From Deltaproteobacteria bacterium (GTDB lineage: Bacteria > Myxococcota_A > UBA9042 > DTJE01): a stretch of 13,740 bases of DNA. Position numbers and translations under genes: made by a program. The notes beneath the pieces are model-generated. The model was not told the DNA's origin and did no database searches. It was given only the letters and a program-made list of their open reading frames with translations. Shown one piece after another: positions 1 to 6,644 of this stretch. How positions within the stretch are numbered: the first letter of the stretch is position 1; the number at the start of each line of letters is the position of its first letter. The DNA lies in the NCBI GenBank assembly GCA_013151875.1, contig JAADHL010000390.1, forward strand, positions 1 to 13,740, read 5' to 3'.

Positions 1-548
1 GCCAGGTTGCCGGCTTGGTCCAGCAGGGGGAACGGTCCGAAATCGATCATCCAGATCGAATCCGCCTCGAATTCCAAAAAGTGGATTTTCGAGTCGATAA
101 GGTCCTGCGACAGCCCGCCTTTCTTCATGAGGTCCACGATATTCTGCTGGGCGCCCAGGGCCTTGGACACGATATAGACATCGGTGTTTGGAGCGGCGTG
201 GACGGCGATCATGGCAATCGAGTTGCTGACGGATTCGCCCATGCCCGCGCTGGGATACGCCAGCAGCAGGGCCTGGGAGGGGTCCCACTCCAGCAGCGCG
301 CTGAACTTCTTTCCCTTGGGCGGCTCGGTGGCTGAATACCACTCCGGATGCTGGAGCCGGAAGTCGGAGTAATTATCCGCTTTGCCTGGAACTGCTTTTT
401 CCGACTGCGTCTTCCAGGCCGGCAGCATGATGAAATGGTCGTCAACTGTCTGCTTTGGAGCACTGGTTTCGACAGGCATGGACTCGCAGGTCCAGAAAGC
501 CGAACACGCCACAAGAACAGCCATGGCGGCCGATCGCCGGTAGTCCAT
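1..548 (-). CDS. Peptidylarginine/agmatine deiminase-family lipoprotein (3' part outside the window)
   Basis: This gene starts at ATG 548 and runs out of the window at base 1, so only about 182 N-terminal residues are visible. GGAGG stands five bases before the ATG and supports this start. The N-terminus (MDYRRS, then AAMAVLVA, then Cys15 in LVAC) looks like a short lipoprotein signal, so the protein is probably an exported, membrane-anchored enzyme. From residue 88 it reads WDPSQALLLAYPSAG and later DSIWMIDFGPFPLLD (residues 163-177). These match the start of the PPAD/agmatine deiminase fold (guanidine-group hydrolases), where a W-x-R-D-x-G-P motif holds a substrate-binding Asp. Here the Asp is kept (D169) but the Arg before it is Ile. 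The catalytic His and Cys would lie in the missing part, so activity cannot be judged. It is the last visible gene of the HEAT operon, 38 bases after the HAD-TsaC gene. The family call is fairly safe; the substrate is unknown. Confidence 0.72.
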   Translation of the reverse strand, partial: MDYRRSAAMAVLVACSAFWTCESMPVETSAPKQTVDDHFIMLPAWKTQSEKAVPGKADNYSDFRLQHPEWYSATEPPKGKKFSALLEWDPSQALLLAYPSAGMGESVSNSIAMIAVHAAPNTDVYIVSKALGAQQNIVDLMKKGGLSQDLIDSKIHFLEFEADSIWMIDFGPFPLLDQAGNL

Positions 549-586
549 TTCAGCCTCCGAATATCGAGATTCCGGGTCGTTGGATG

Positions 587-1894
587 CTACCGATGGGGAT
601 CCTGGAAGTCAACGAAAGGCGCCATCACCTTGCCGCGCAAAGCGCCTTGCCTCAGCACTTCGACGCCCGCGGCGGTGATCCTCGCCACGGTCGAGGGTTC
701 ACCGGCCAGGGTTTCATTTCCCTCAACCATGAGGTCGCAGGCTGCCGCGATCGCAGGTGACACATCCGCGGCGCTTGCCGGAGCAGGCTGTCCCGCGCGG
801 TTGGCGCTGGTGGACACCAGGTTGCGGCCTGACGCCTTGATCAGGTCCAGAGCGAAGGGATGGGCATCCACCCTCAGAGCGATGGTCCCGTCGGGCGCCA
901 CTGCATGTGAAGGGGCCTCATCACCGGCCCGCAAGACCATGGTCAACGGCCCTGGCCAAAATCTTCGGGCAAGACGCATTGCTTCGTCAGGTACGTCCCG
1001 GGCCATGGACAGGGCCGATTCCGCATCGGCGGCCAGCACGATGAATGGGTTCGATCTGCCTCCCTTTATCGCCCGGATACGGTTCGAAACCGACGGATCG
1101 GCCGCGTCCCCGCCCAATCCATACAGAGTCGATGTGGGGTGAATGACGATGCCGCCGGAACGAATGATCTCGGCCGCCCGGTCAATGCTGCGGAAATCAG
1201 TCCTGATCCCTCGTTCCAGGCCAAGCAGACGGACCACGGATCCTTCCGTGTCCGCAAAAGATTCGAAGAACATGTCGGGACCCAGGCCCCTCAGGACCGC
1301 CCGATCAGTCCAACCTGTACCGACCAGGGCCACTGGAAAGCCGTTTTTTCTGGCGGCGGCGTAGTCCAGGGGCGAGTCGCCGATAACCAGAATGTCCACT
1401 GGGCCACCGGCCAGCCTACGCGCCTCTTCACCAGCCTTCCTGGTCAGTTCGGCCCGGTCACCGCTGTCCGATCCGAATCCCCCGAAATCGAAGAACCGGT
1501 TGAGCCCGCCTCTGCGCAGCTTGGTCCTCGCGCCTTCCTGGATGTTTCCGGTGCACAGACCCAGCAGGCAGTCCGGCCGACATTGCAGGGCCTGAAGGAG
1601 GTCCTTGACGCCCGGGAGGACCCTGTACTCGGATGCAGCCTCTACTTCGTTCGCGAGATATTCCAGATAGAGCCTGGTAATGGATTCTTCCTCTTTTCCG
1701 GTTGCCTCCCGGCCGAAGTGGCGCACGGCCGCCGTGTGAAATATGATCGGATCGGTCTTGCCGGAAAAGTCATCGCCACGAAAAGGGTCTTTTACGTGGA
1801 ACAGTTCCTCGAACGCCCGGGTCATGGCGGTCCGTCCCGCCCCGCCGGTGTCGACCAGGGTGCCGTCAATATCGAACAGAAAGGCTCGCTTCAA
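587..1894 (-). CDS. HAD phosphatase fused to TsaC/YrdC-type threonylcarbamoyl-AMP synthase domain
   Basis: A 435-residue bifunctional protein read from a TTG start at 1894 that overlaps the stop of the HEAT gene (TTGA). No ATG or GTG lies near this point, and the first HAD motif starts six residues in, so TTG is the likely start. Residues 1-225 are a phosphoglycolate-phosphatase-like HAD hydrolase: DIDGT (D8, D10), Thr115 in LCTGN, a candidate Lys153, and IGDSPLD (D173, D177). All catalytic motifs are present, with a helical cap between motifs I and II. Residues 235-420 are a YrdC domain: HPTSTLYGL, IKGGRSNPFIV (K277, R280), FWPGPLTMVL, STSANRAGQPAP (361-372) and EPSTVA. YrdC/TsaC enzymes make threonylcarbamoyl-AMP from Thr, bicarbonate and ATP for t6A in ANN-decoding tRNAs; the Sua5 C-terminal domain is absent. 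It should be cytosolic. No stop separates the halves, but an internal GTG at 1237 with GAAGGA before it could yield a separate 216-residue TsaC. Whether the YrdC half is the cell's TsaC or a paralogue is unknown. Confidence 0.88.
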   Translation of the reverse strand: MKRAFLFDIDGTLVDTGGAGRTAMTRAFEELFHVKDPFRGDDFSGKTDPIIFHTAAVRHFGREATGKEEESITRLYLEYLANEVEAASEYRVLPGVKDLLQALQCRPDCLLGLCTGNIQEGARTKLRRGGLNRFFDFGGFGSDSGDRAELTRKAGEEARRLAGGPVDILVIGDSPLDYAAARKNGFPVALVGTGWTDRAVLRGLGPDMFFESFADTEGSVVRLLGLERGIRTDFRSIDRAAEIIRSGGIVIHPTSTLYGLGGDAADPSVSNRIRAIKGGRSNPFIVLAADAESALSMARDVPDEAMRLARRFWPGPLTMVLRAGDEAPSHAVAPDGTIALRVDAHPFALDLIKASGRNLVSTSANRAGQPAPASAADVSPAIAAACDLMVEGNETLAGEPSTVARITAAGVEVLRQGALRGKVMAPFVDFQDPHR

Positions 1895-3765
1895 CGCTTT
1901 TTCTTCTTCTTTTTCGAATGCCTGCGGGCCTTTGCCTTCGGGTAAGACAGCAGCCCCCTGGCAGCGGTGACCCTGACGATTTCCTCCCGGTCGAACAGTC
2001 CGTCCTGCACGGCGGGAAGGGTGGAGTTGTCGCCGCACTTCACCTGAGTCTCGATGGCCGCGATCCTTACCTCTGGATCGGGGTCCTTCAGCAGCGCCGT
2101 GGCAACGTCCAGCGCCTCTAAGCAGGACAGGTCTTCCAGTCGTTCGAGGGCCATCCTGCGCGCGTCCGCGTACTTGTTTGTGGCCCCGATTCCCTTCAGG
2201 AACCCGACTTCGAGTTTCGGCAGGAGGGCGGCGCCCCTCAAGGCGCCTTCCCTTGCCCATGCCCTGTCCGATGCAGCCGCTTTGGCCAGGAAAGGCAGGA
2301 ACTTCTTGCCGAACATCTGGGTCAGGGTAACGAGATCGTCGGCCTTCAGGCCCGCCAGCGCCCTGTCGAAATAGCCCAGCGCGGTGCCGGGGTTCAGGTA
2401 GATCATGGCCCTTATTACATTGAACCGGATTTCAGGGTCGGGGTTCTCGACGTGAATACGCAGGATGGGCAGGGCGTCGTCATGATTCACGTTGCACACG
2501 GCCAGGATGGCGGCCTTTTTGATCTCCGGGTCACGGTCGTACACCACGAACGACGCAACCCCGATGACCGACTTGTCGTGGATGCGGGCCAGGGCCTTGA
2601 CAACGGCCAGCCGCACGTCGCGATTTGTGTCCCGCAACGCCCTTTCAAGGATCTCTACGGATTCCGCCTGCCCCAGCTCGCCGATGCCCTCGGCCGCCAG
2701 CCGCCTGATCAAGGGGTTTCCATCCTTGAGCAGTTCATAAAGTTTCGGCAGTGCCCGGTTGCCCAGGAGTTTTCCGATGGACCTGGTCGCGGCGGCCCTG
2801 CGCGGCAAAAGCGTCGATTTGAGGTCCTCTTCGATGCGTTTGCGCACCTGGATGTCGGTGGACCCGGCAAATGACCGGTACACCTGGACCAGCAGGTCCA
2901 CCGGGGTCTTGGGATTCAGGAATTTCTTGAGTCGGGGCACCAGGCTCTCGGATGGGGCCATTGCGGCGGCCTTCAGGAAACGCAGTTTTGCGTCGTGGTC
3001 CCCGTCCAGCAGCGGCAGCATGACCAGGACTGCCTTCGCGTCACCCTTGGCGGCCAGCAGTTCGGCCGTGGTATAGCGCACCTCGGGATCCCTGGACTTG
3101 AGGTGTCGCTTGAGGCTCTTGACGGGCACGTCGATCCGGGCATCCCGGACCCAGCGCAGGGCGGCCGCCACCACGTTGGAGTTGCGGCTTTTGAGGAGCC
3201 TGCCGGCCAACGCCTCCCTTTGTTCGCGTCTGACCTCGCGAAGACCTGTCTCGAACATGGCGTCGGATTTCGCCAGAAACGGCTCGAACACATCGGATAT
3301 GGTGGACACGTCCTGGTCCAGCGTGGCCTTCAACAGCGCTGATCTCGTTGGTCCGTTCGGGTCTTTGAGGGCATCGATGATCAGGGAACGGGCCTTTGAC
3401 GGCTTGAAGGCCGAGATCAGGTCCCATGCGTCTTGGTCCAGCGGCAGAACTGGGTCTCTCAGAGCCTCGGCCGCCAGGTTGTACGCGTCTTTTGCGCCCT
3501 GGCGGGCCAGGGCCTTGATGGCCGCTTTTCTGACCACCCATTGATTGTCCCTGAGGGCGTCTCTGAGGTAGGGGGCGGCAGCCGCGGCCTTGCCTGGAAC
3601 CAGCGGCAGGGCCTCCACAGCGCGCGCCCTGGCCATCATGTCCCCGCTGCGCACTCCTTTTTCCAGCACTACCCAGGCCTCGGCAGCGAGGTCCTTTTTT
3701 TCAGAGGCCAGCGCCGGGGCGGCCAGCGCCATCACGATTAAACCCGCCAGAAACGCACGTTTCAT
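1891..3765 (-). CDS. Exported HEAT-repeat protein with polylysine tail
   Basis: A 624-residue protein starting at ATG 3765. GGGAG stands shortly upstream, and the first 20 residues (MKRAFLAGLIVMALAAPALA) form a clear Sec signal peptide with an ALA cleavage site. An upstream in-frame ATG at 3813 would bury this signal and lies upstream of the predicted transcription start, so I reject it. The mature part is a run of roughly fifteen helical HEAT-like repeats of 30-37 residues. Typical pieces are DNQWVVRKAAIKALARQGAKDA, GNPLIRRLAAEGIGELG, NRDVRLAVVKALARI and DPEVRIAAIETQ. Such solenoids bind other proteins; no catalytic motif is seen. The C-terminus is strongly basic (KARRH, then SKKKKKKR), which is odd for a periplasmic protein and might bind an anionic surface or nucleic acid. 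It is the first gene of the operon, and its TGA overlaps the TTG start of the HAD-TsaC gene. The fold call is solid; the partner and role are unknown. Confidence 0.87.
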   Translation of the reverse strand: MKRAFLAGLIVMALAAPALASEKKDLAAEAWVVLEKGVRSGDMMARARAVEALPLVPGKAAAAAPYLRDALRDNQWVVRKAAIKALARQGAKDAYNLAAEALRDPVLPLDQDAWDLISAFKPSKARSLIIDALKDPNGPTRSALLKATLDQDVSTISDVFEPFLAKSDAMFETGLREVRREQREALAGRLLKSRNSNVVAAALRWVRDARIDVPVKSLKRHLKSRDPEVRYTTAELLAAKGDAKAVLVMLPLLDGDHDAKLRFLKAAAMAPSESLVPRLKKFLNPKTPVDLLVQVYRSFAGSTDIQVRKRIEEDLKSTLLPRRAAATRSIGKLLGNRALPKLYELLKDGNPLIRRLAAEGIGELGQAESVEILERALRDTNRDVRLAVVKALARIHDKSVIGVASFVVYDRDPEIKKAAILAVCNVNHDDALPILRIHVENPDPEIRFNVIRAMIYLNPGTALGYFDRALAGLKADDLVTLTQMFGKKFLPFLAKAAASDRAWAREGALRGAALLPKLEVGFLKGIGATNKYADARRMALERLEDLSCLEALDVATALLKDPDPEVRIAAIETQVKCGDNSTLPAVQDGLFDREEIVRVTAARGLLSYPKAKARRHSKKKKKKR

Positions 3766-3795
3766 GTCCGACTCCCGGATGACGAAAACCTGGCC

Positions 3796-3809
3796 ACAAT
3801 CTAGATTGT
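3796..3809. promoter_or_regulatory. Perfect 14-bp palindrome over the -10 box, candidate operator
   Basis: ACAATCTAGATTGT is an uninterrupted perfect palindrome that covers the whole -10 hexamer of the HEAT operon promoter. A dimeric repressor bound here would block RNA polymerase. No regulator gene is seen in the window, so the binding protein is unknown. The palindrome is a direct observation; its function is inference. Confidence 0.42.
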
Positions 3810-3826
3810 CCACCCATGACTGTCAA
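3798..3826 (-). promoter_or_regulatory. Sigma70-type promoter of the HEAT / HAD-TsaC / deiminase operon
   Basis: On the minus strand a perfect -35 box TTGACA (3821-3826) is followed by a 17-base spacer and TAGATT (3798-3803, four of six matches to TATAAT). Transcription would begin near 3791, about 25 bases before the ATG at 3765, leaving room for the GGGAG ribosome site. It is the best promoter match in the window and sets the start of the minus-strand operon. Confidence 0.68.
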
Positions 3827-4059
3827 CGGGCGCCGGCGCCGGCGGCTTCGCCCGCGGCGGCAGCCTGCTCGCGTGAAAGCGGATGGGCTGCGCCCGCCGT
3901 TTACGCTCGCATTTACTTAAGCTGTTACCCTTCGTTGTGAATGCTCATGAAAAATGCGGGCCATGCACTGTTGACTGACGCCAGAGCAAACGCGCGGATT
4001 GCACCGACTTGCAGCGTGTGGTTGCGGTCAACGGCCGATAAAACATACAATCTACTGCC
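3827..4059. other. Divergent intergenic stretch with GC-rich palindrome, no gene
   Basis: No convincing gene lies between the HEAT operon promoter and the Cys-rich lipoprotein. The left part holds a 12-bp perfect palindrome GCCGGCGCCGGC (3832-3843), with GGGCG at 3828-3832 able to pair with CGCCC at 3849-3853, so this region could fold. The middle is AT-richer than the rest of the window and has a 7-bp inverted repeat CGCATTT (3908-3914) / AAATGCG (3952-3958) with a 37-base gap. An isolated TTGACT at 3971 has no good -10 partner. No tRNA or riboswitch fold was recognised. Confidence 0.5.
4022..4051 (+). promoter_or_regulatory. Possible promoter giving a leaderless mRNA for the Cys-rich lipoprotein
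   Basis: TTGCGG (4022-4027) and TACAAT (4046-4051, five of six matches to TATAAT) are 18 bases apart. Transcription would begin at about 4058-4060, on or next to the ATG at 4060. There is no Shine-Dalgarno sequence before this ATG, and an in-frame TAA sits at 4039, so the data fit translation of a leaderless message. The -35 box is weak (three of six), so this is tentative. Confidence 0.35.
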
Positions 4060-5268
4060 ATGAGACGTGCAAACTTCAGACTGGGCCTGTTTTCGACTCT
4101 TGTCATCGGGGCCGTTGCGTGGGGCTGCTCCGGCGGATCGGGCGATGATGTTGGGGCTTTTGACGTCAAGGATGCCTTCGAGAAGGTCGAATACGATGTG
4201 GTAGTGGTCGAGGTCCTGTGGGACGTTGATCAAGCGACTCCAGACGATTCCGCGACCATGTCGGACGACCCCGGTGTCAATACGCCCGACAAGGGCGACG
4301 TCACGACCTTGCATGACGATGGGGGCGCGGGCACTGACGATGGCGTTTCAATGGATGCCCCTGACCAAGACGTGTCGGGTGCCGAGGACGTGACCGCTGA
4401 CCAGCCGGACGATGGCGCTTCAGACCTGGCGGGCGTCGATACCGGGCCGTGCGTGCCGGACTGTGAGGGCAAGGTCTGCGGATCGGACGGTTGCGACGGG
4501 ATTTGCGGTTTCTGCGAATGGGGCAAGGTCTGCACCCCGGAGGGCACGGAGTGCAAGACCATCTGCATCCCTGACTGTTTCGACAAGGGCAAGGCCTGCG
4601 GCGACGACGGCTGCAACGGCAGTTGCGGCGAGTGCGACGAGAGCTTCGAGTGCAAGGACGACTTCAAGTGCCATTACGTGGATTGCATCCCCGACTGCAC
4701 GGGAAAGGAGTGCGGCGCCACCGGGGGTTGCGGCGTTGAAAACGAGTGCGGCGAATGCGGCGCCGGCCAGAGTTGTACCGAGCTGGGTCATTGCGTAATC
4801 GGTCCGTGTCAGGGCGTCCACCCGGAAAAAGGCAAGTGCGACGGCAACTACGTGCTGTATTGCTCGCAGGTAGGGGGTCAGGACGTGCTGATCAAGATCG
4901 ACTGCACCGAAGAGCCTGACAAGGTATGCGGCTGGGACCCGTGGACGGGCAAGTTCGCTTGCATCGACAAACCGCCGTGCGTGCCGAATTGTACTGACAA
5001 AGAGTGTGGGGACGACGGGTGCGGCGGGTCATGCGGCGCGTGCCCGGTTGGGTGGGGTTGCCCCAGCTTCCAGTGCAGGCCGGTTGAGGGCTCCACCTGC
5101 GGCTACATCGACGAAACCGGCTTCTGCTGGTACGACAACTGGCTCTACTACTGCACCGGGCCGCCCGACACCGGTCAGATCGTGGCCGAGAACTGCACCC
5201 AGCAGGGCAAGGTCTGCGCTTACGACTCCCAGTACACGCACACCTACCAGTGCATGAATCCCTTGTAG
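4060..5268 (+). CDS. Cys-rich modular surface lipoprotein (A-A-A-B-A-B)
   Basis: A 402-residue exported protein. The N-terminus has two arginines, a hydrophobic stretch and Cys23 in AWGC, an off-consensus but usable lipobox. Residues 25-128 are a low-complexity linker rich in Asp, Gly, Thr and Val. The rest is built from two kinds of disulfide-type module. Module A, with eight Cys, is typified by CVPNCTDKECGDDGCGGSCG; it occurs at 131-165, 169-204, 209-245 and 307-339. Module B, with six Cys and a common pattern around LYYC/LYC and KVC, occurs at 250-301 and 347-398. No catalytic motif is seen. Such proteins are common in Myxococcota-like genomes and are thought to sit on the outer surface; ligand or partner is unknown. 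An in-frame TAA at 4039 makes ATG 4060 the first possible ATG, although no ribosome site precedes it. The gene stands alone and converges on the permease gene. Confidence 0.85.
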   Translation: MRRANFRLGLFSTLVIGAVAWGCSGGSGDDVGAFDVKDAFEKVEYDVVVVEVLWDVDQATPDDSATMSDDPGVNTPDKGDVTTLHDDGGAGTDDGVSMDAPDQDVSGAEDVTADQPDDGASDLAGVDTGPCVPDCEGKVCGSDGCDGICGFCEWGKVCTPEGTECKTICIPDCFDKGKACGDDGCNGSCGECDESFECKDDFKCHYVDCIPDCTGKECGATGGCGVENECGECGAGQSCTELGHCVIGPCQGVHPEKGKCDGNYVLYCSQVGGQDVLIKIDCTEEPDKVCGWDPWTGKFACIDKPPCVPNCTDKECGDDGCGGSCGACPVGWGCPSFQCRPVEGSTCGYIDETGFCWYDNWLYYCTGPPDTGQIVAENCTQQGKVCAYDSQYTHTYQCMNPL

Positions 5269-5270
5269 AT

Positions 5271-5300
5271 AAATTGAGGAAAAAGCGGGGGTCAGACCCC
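5271..5300. repeat. REP-like element: AAATTGAGGAAAAA plus GGGGTCAGACCCC palindrome; possible weak terminator
   Basis: Right after the lipoprotein stop lies AAATTGAGGAAAAA (5271-5284), then GC and a G-run leading into the palindrome GGGGTCAGACCCC (5288-5300). I recall the combination of a TTGAGGAAAA-type box with GGGGTC(T/A)GACCCC as a short dispersed repeat in deltaproteobacterial-type genomes, possibly linked to REP-type transposases; that is memory, not a search result. Read on the minus strand, the palindrome (GGGG stem, TCTGA loop, CCCC) is followed by CGCTTTTT, so it could also end the kinase-permease transcript weakly. Only one copy is in the window. Confidence 0.5.
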
Positions 5301-6593
5301 ACCTAACAGCAGAAGGGACATTGCCGTCAGCGCCCACATGCCGGGTTTGACCTCGCGGACCCTGCCCGCCACTGCCATGAATAGCGGGAACAGGATGAAC
5401 CCGGCGGTCATCCCGATGCCGATGTTGTAGGTGAAGGGCATCAGAACGATCACCGCGAAGGCCGGCACCAGTTCCTCCATGCGGTCGAACGGGATGTGCC
5501 TGACCGCGGACAGCATGAGGATCCCCACCAATACCAGGGCCGGGCCCCAGGCGTATTCCGGAATCGCGGTCAGCACGGGCGTGAAGAACAGGGCCAGCAG
5601 AAAGAGCAGGGCGCAGACCACCGCTGTCAGTCCCGTGCGGCCACCTGCCTCCACCCCCGCCGCGCTCTCGATGAATGTGCCGGCGGTCGTCGTACCCAGT
5701 AACGCGGCGGCTACGGTGGCCAGGGCGTCAGCCATCATTGGTCGCTCAATCTGAGGCAGATTGCCTTCATCGTCCAGGAAACCAGCCCGCGCCGAAACTC
5801 CGATAAGTGTCCCCATGGTGTCCACGAAGTCCATTACGAACACCACCAGGGCCACGTGCAGAAAGCCGAATGTCAAAGCGGCGGAAAAGTCTATCTGGAA
5901 CAGGATGGGCGCGAGCGACGGAGGCATCGAAACCACGGCGCCGGGGAGTTCAGCCGCGCCCAGGAGCATCGCCAGGACCGTGCCGCCCAGCATTGCCCCA
6001 AGGATTGTGCCTGGCACGCGTCTTATTGTCAGCGCCGCCATGACCAGGAATGTGACGATGCCGATGATGGTGGTGGTGTCGCCCAGGGTCCCCAGGCGCA
6101 GCAGCGGACCGGATGGGGCCATGCCGTATGTCACGACACCCATGTGGGCAAGCCCGATCAAGGCCAGGAACAGCCCGATGCCGACAGCAAAGGAATACTT
6201 CAGGGACGCTGGAATCGCATTGGCCAGGGTCGCGCGCAGACCCGTGGCGGTCAGTGCGACGAACAGGATTCCTCCTATCAGGATCGCGGCCAGGGCGGTC
6301 TGCCACGAGTAGCCCATGGTCCCAGTGACCGTGTATGCGATGAAGGCGTTTTCGCCCATATAAGGTGCTATCGCGAACGGCCGGTTGGCCCACAGGCCCA
6401 TGGCCAGGGTCCCGATGACCGCGGTCAGCACGGTGGCGACCATTGACGGACCCTGTGGGATGCCCGCTGCGGTCAGGATCGCGGGGTTCACCACGATGAT
6501 GTACGCCATGGTCACGAAGGTGGTGAGCCCGCCCAGCACCTCCGCTCTGACCGTTGTCCCGGCCTCTGTCAGACCGAACAGCCTCTCAAGCAT
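5292..6593 (-). CDS. NCS2 family (AzgA-type) purine nucleobase permease
   Basis: A 433-residue inner-membrane transporter with about 12-14 hydrophobic segments. The start MLERLFGLTEAGTTVRAE followed by GGLTTFVTMAYIIVVNP is typical of the AzgA (hypoxanthine/guanine/adenine) branch of NCS2 permeases, and GGGGGA lies five bases before the ATG. Further family marks are APYMGENAFIAYTV (76-89), MDFVDTMGTLIGV (254-266), and the stretch from 301 with TFIESAAG and EAGGRTGLTAV that forms the substrate and cation site region. The YMGEN form of the first motif, rather than GMGLN, marks a sub-branch whose substrate I cannot assign. The length is normal. It follows the nucleoside kinase gene after 51 bases on the same strand, which suggests joint uptake and phosphorylation of salvaged bases or nucleosides. 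The last codons and the TGA lie inside a repeat-like palindrome, so the natural C-terminus may have been altered slightly. Confidence 0.9.
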   Translation of the reverse strand: MLERLFGLTEAGTTVRAEVLGGLTTFVTMAYIIVVNPAILTAAGIPQGPSMVATVLTAVIGTLAMGLWANRPFAIAPYMGENAFIAYTVTGTMGYSWQTALAAILIGGILFVALTATGLRATLANAIPASLKYSFAVGIGLFLALIGLAHMGVVTYGMAPSGPLLRLGTLGDTTTIIGIVTFLVMAALTIRRVPGTILGAMLGGTVLAMLLGAAELPGAVVSMPPSLAPILFQIDFSAALTFGFLHVALVVFVMDFVDTMGTLIGVSARAGFLDDEGNLPQIERPMMADALATVAAALLGTTTAGTFIESAAGVEAGGRTGLTAVVCALLFLLALFFTPVLTAIPEYAWGPALVLVGILMLSAVRHIPFDRMEELVPAFAVIVLMPFTYNIGIGMTAGFILFPLFMAVAGRVREVKPGMWALTAMSLLLLGGV

Positions 6594-6644
6594 GCATTCC
6601 CCCAGGCTTGTTCAGGCTCGATTCTACATCCAAGCAATGCTGTC

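Noticed and set aside
348..1945. Two long plus-strand open frames (348-1142 and 1139-1945) opposite the HAD-TsaC gene
   Set aside because: They are antisense to a gene with clear HAD and YrdC motifs. Their products are rich in Arg, Pro, Ala and Ser without any domain, as expected from GC-rich antisense frames.
1895..2260. N-terminal extension of the HAD-TsaC frame by about 120 codons
   Set aside because: It lies wholly inside the HEAT gene in another frame and gives a low-complexity Arg/Gly-rich product. The HAD domain starts immediately after the TTG at 1894.
3766..3813. Start of the HEAT protein at ATG 3813
   Set aside because: It would put 16 polar residues before the signal peptide and lies upstream of the predicted transcription start near 3791. 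ATG 3765 has a GGGAG site.
3925..4314. 129-codon minus-strand frame across the lipoprotein start
   Set aside because: It is largely antisense to the signal and linker of the Cys-rich lipoprotein and has no recognisable domain.
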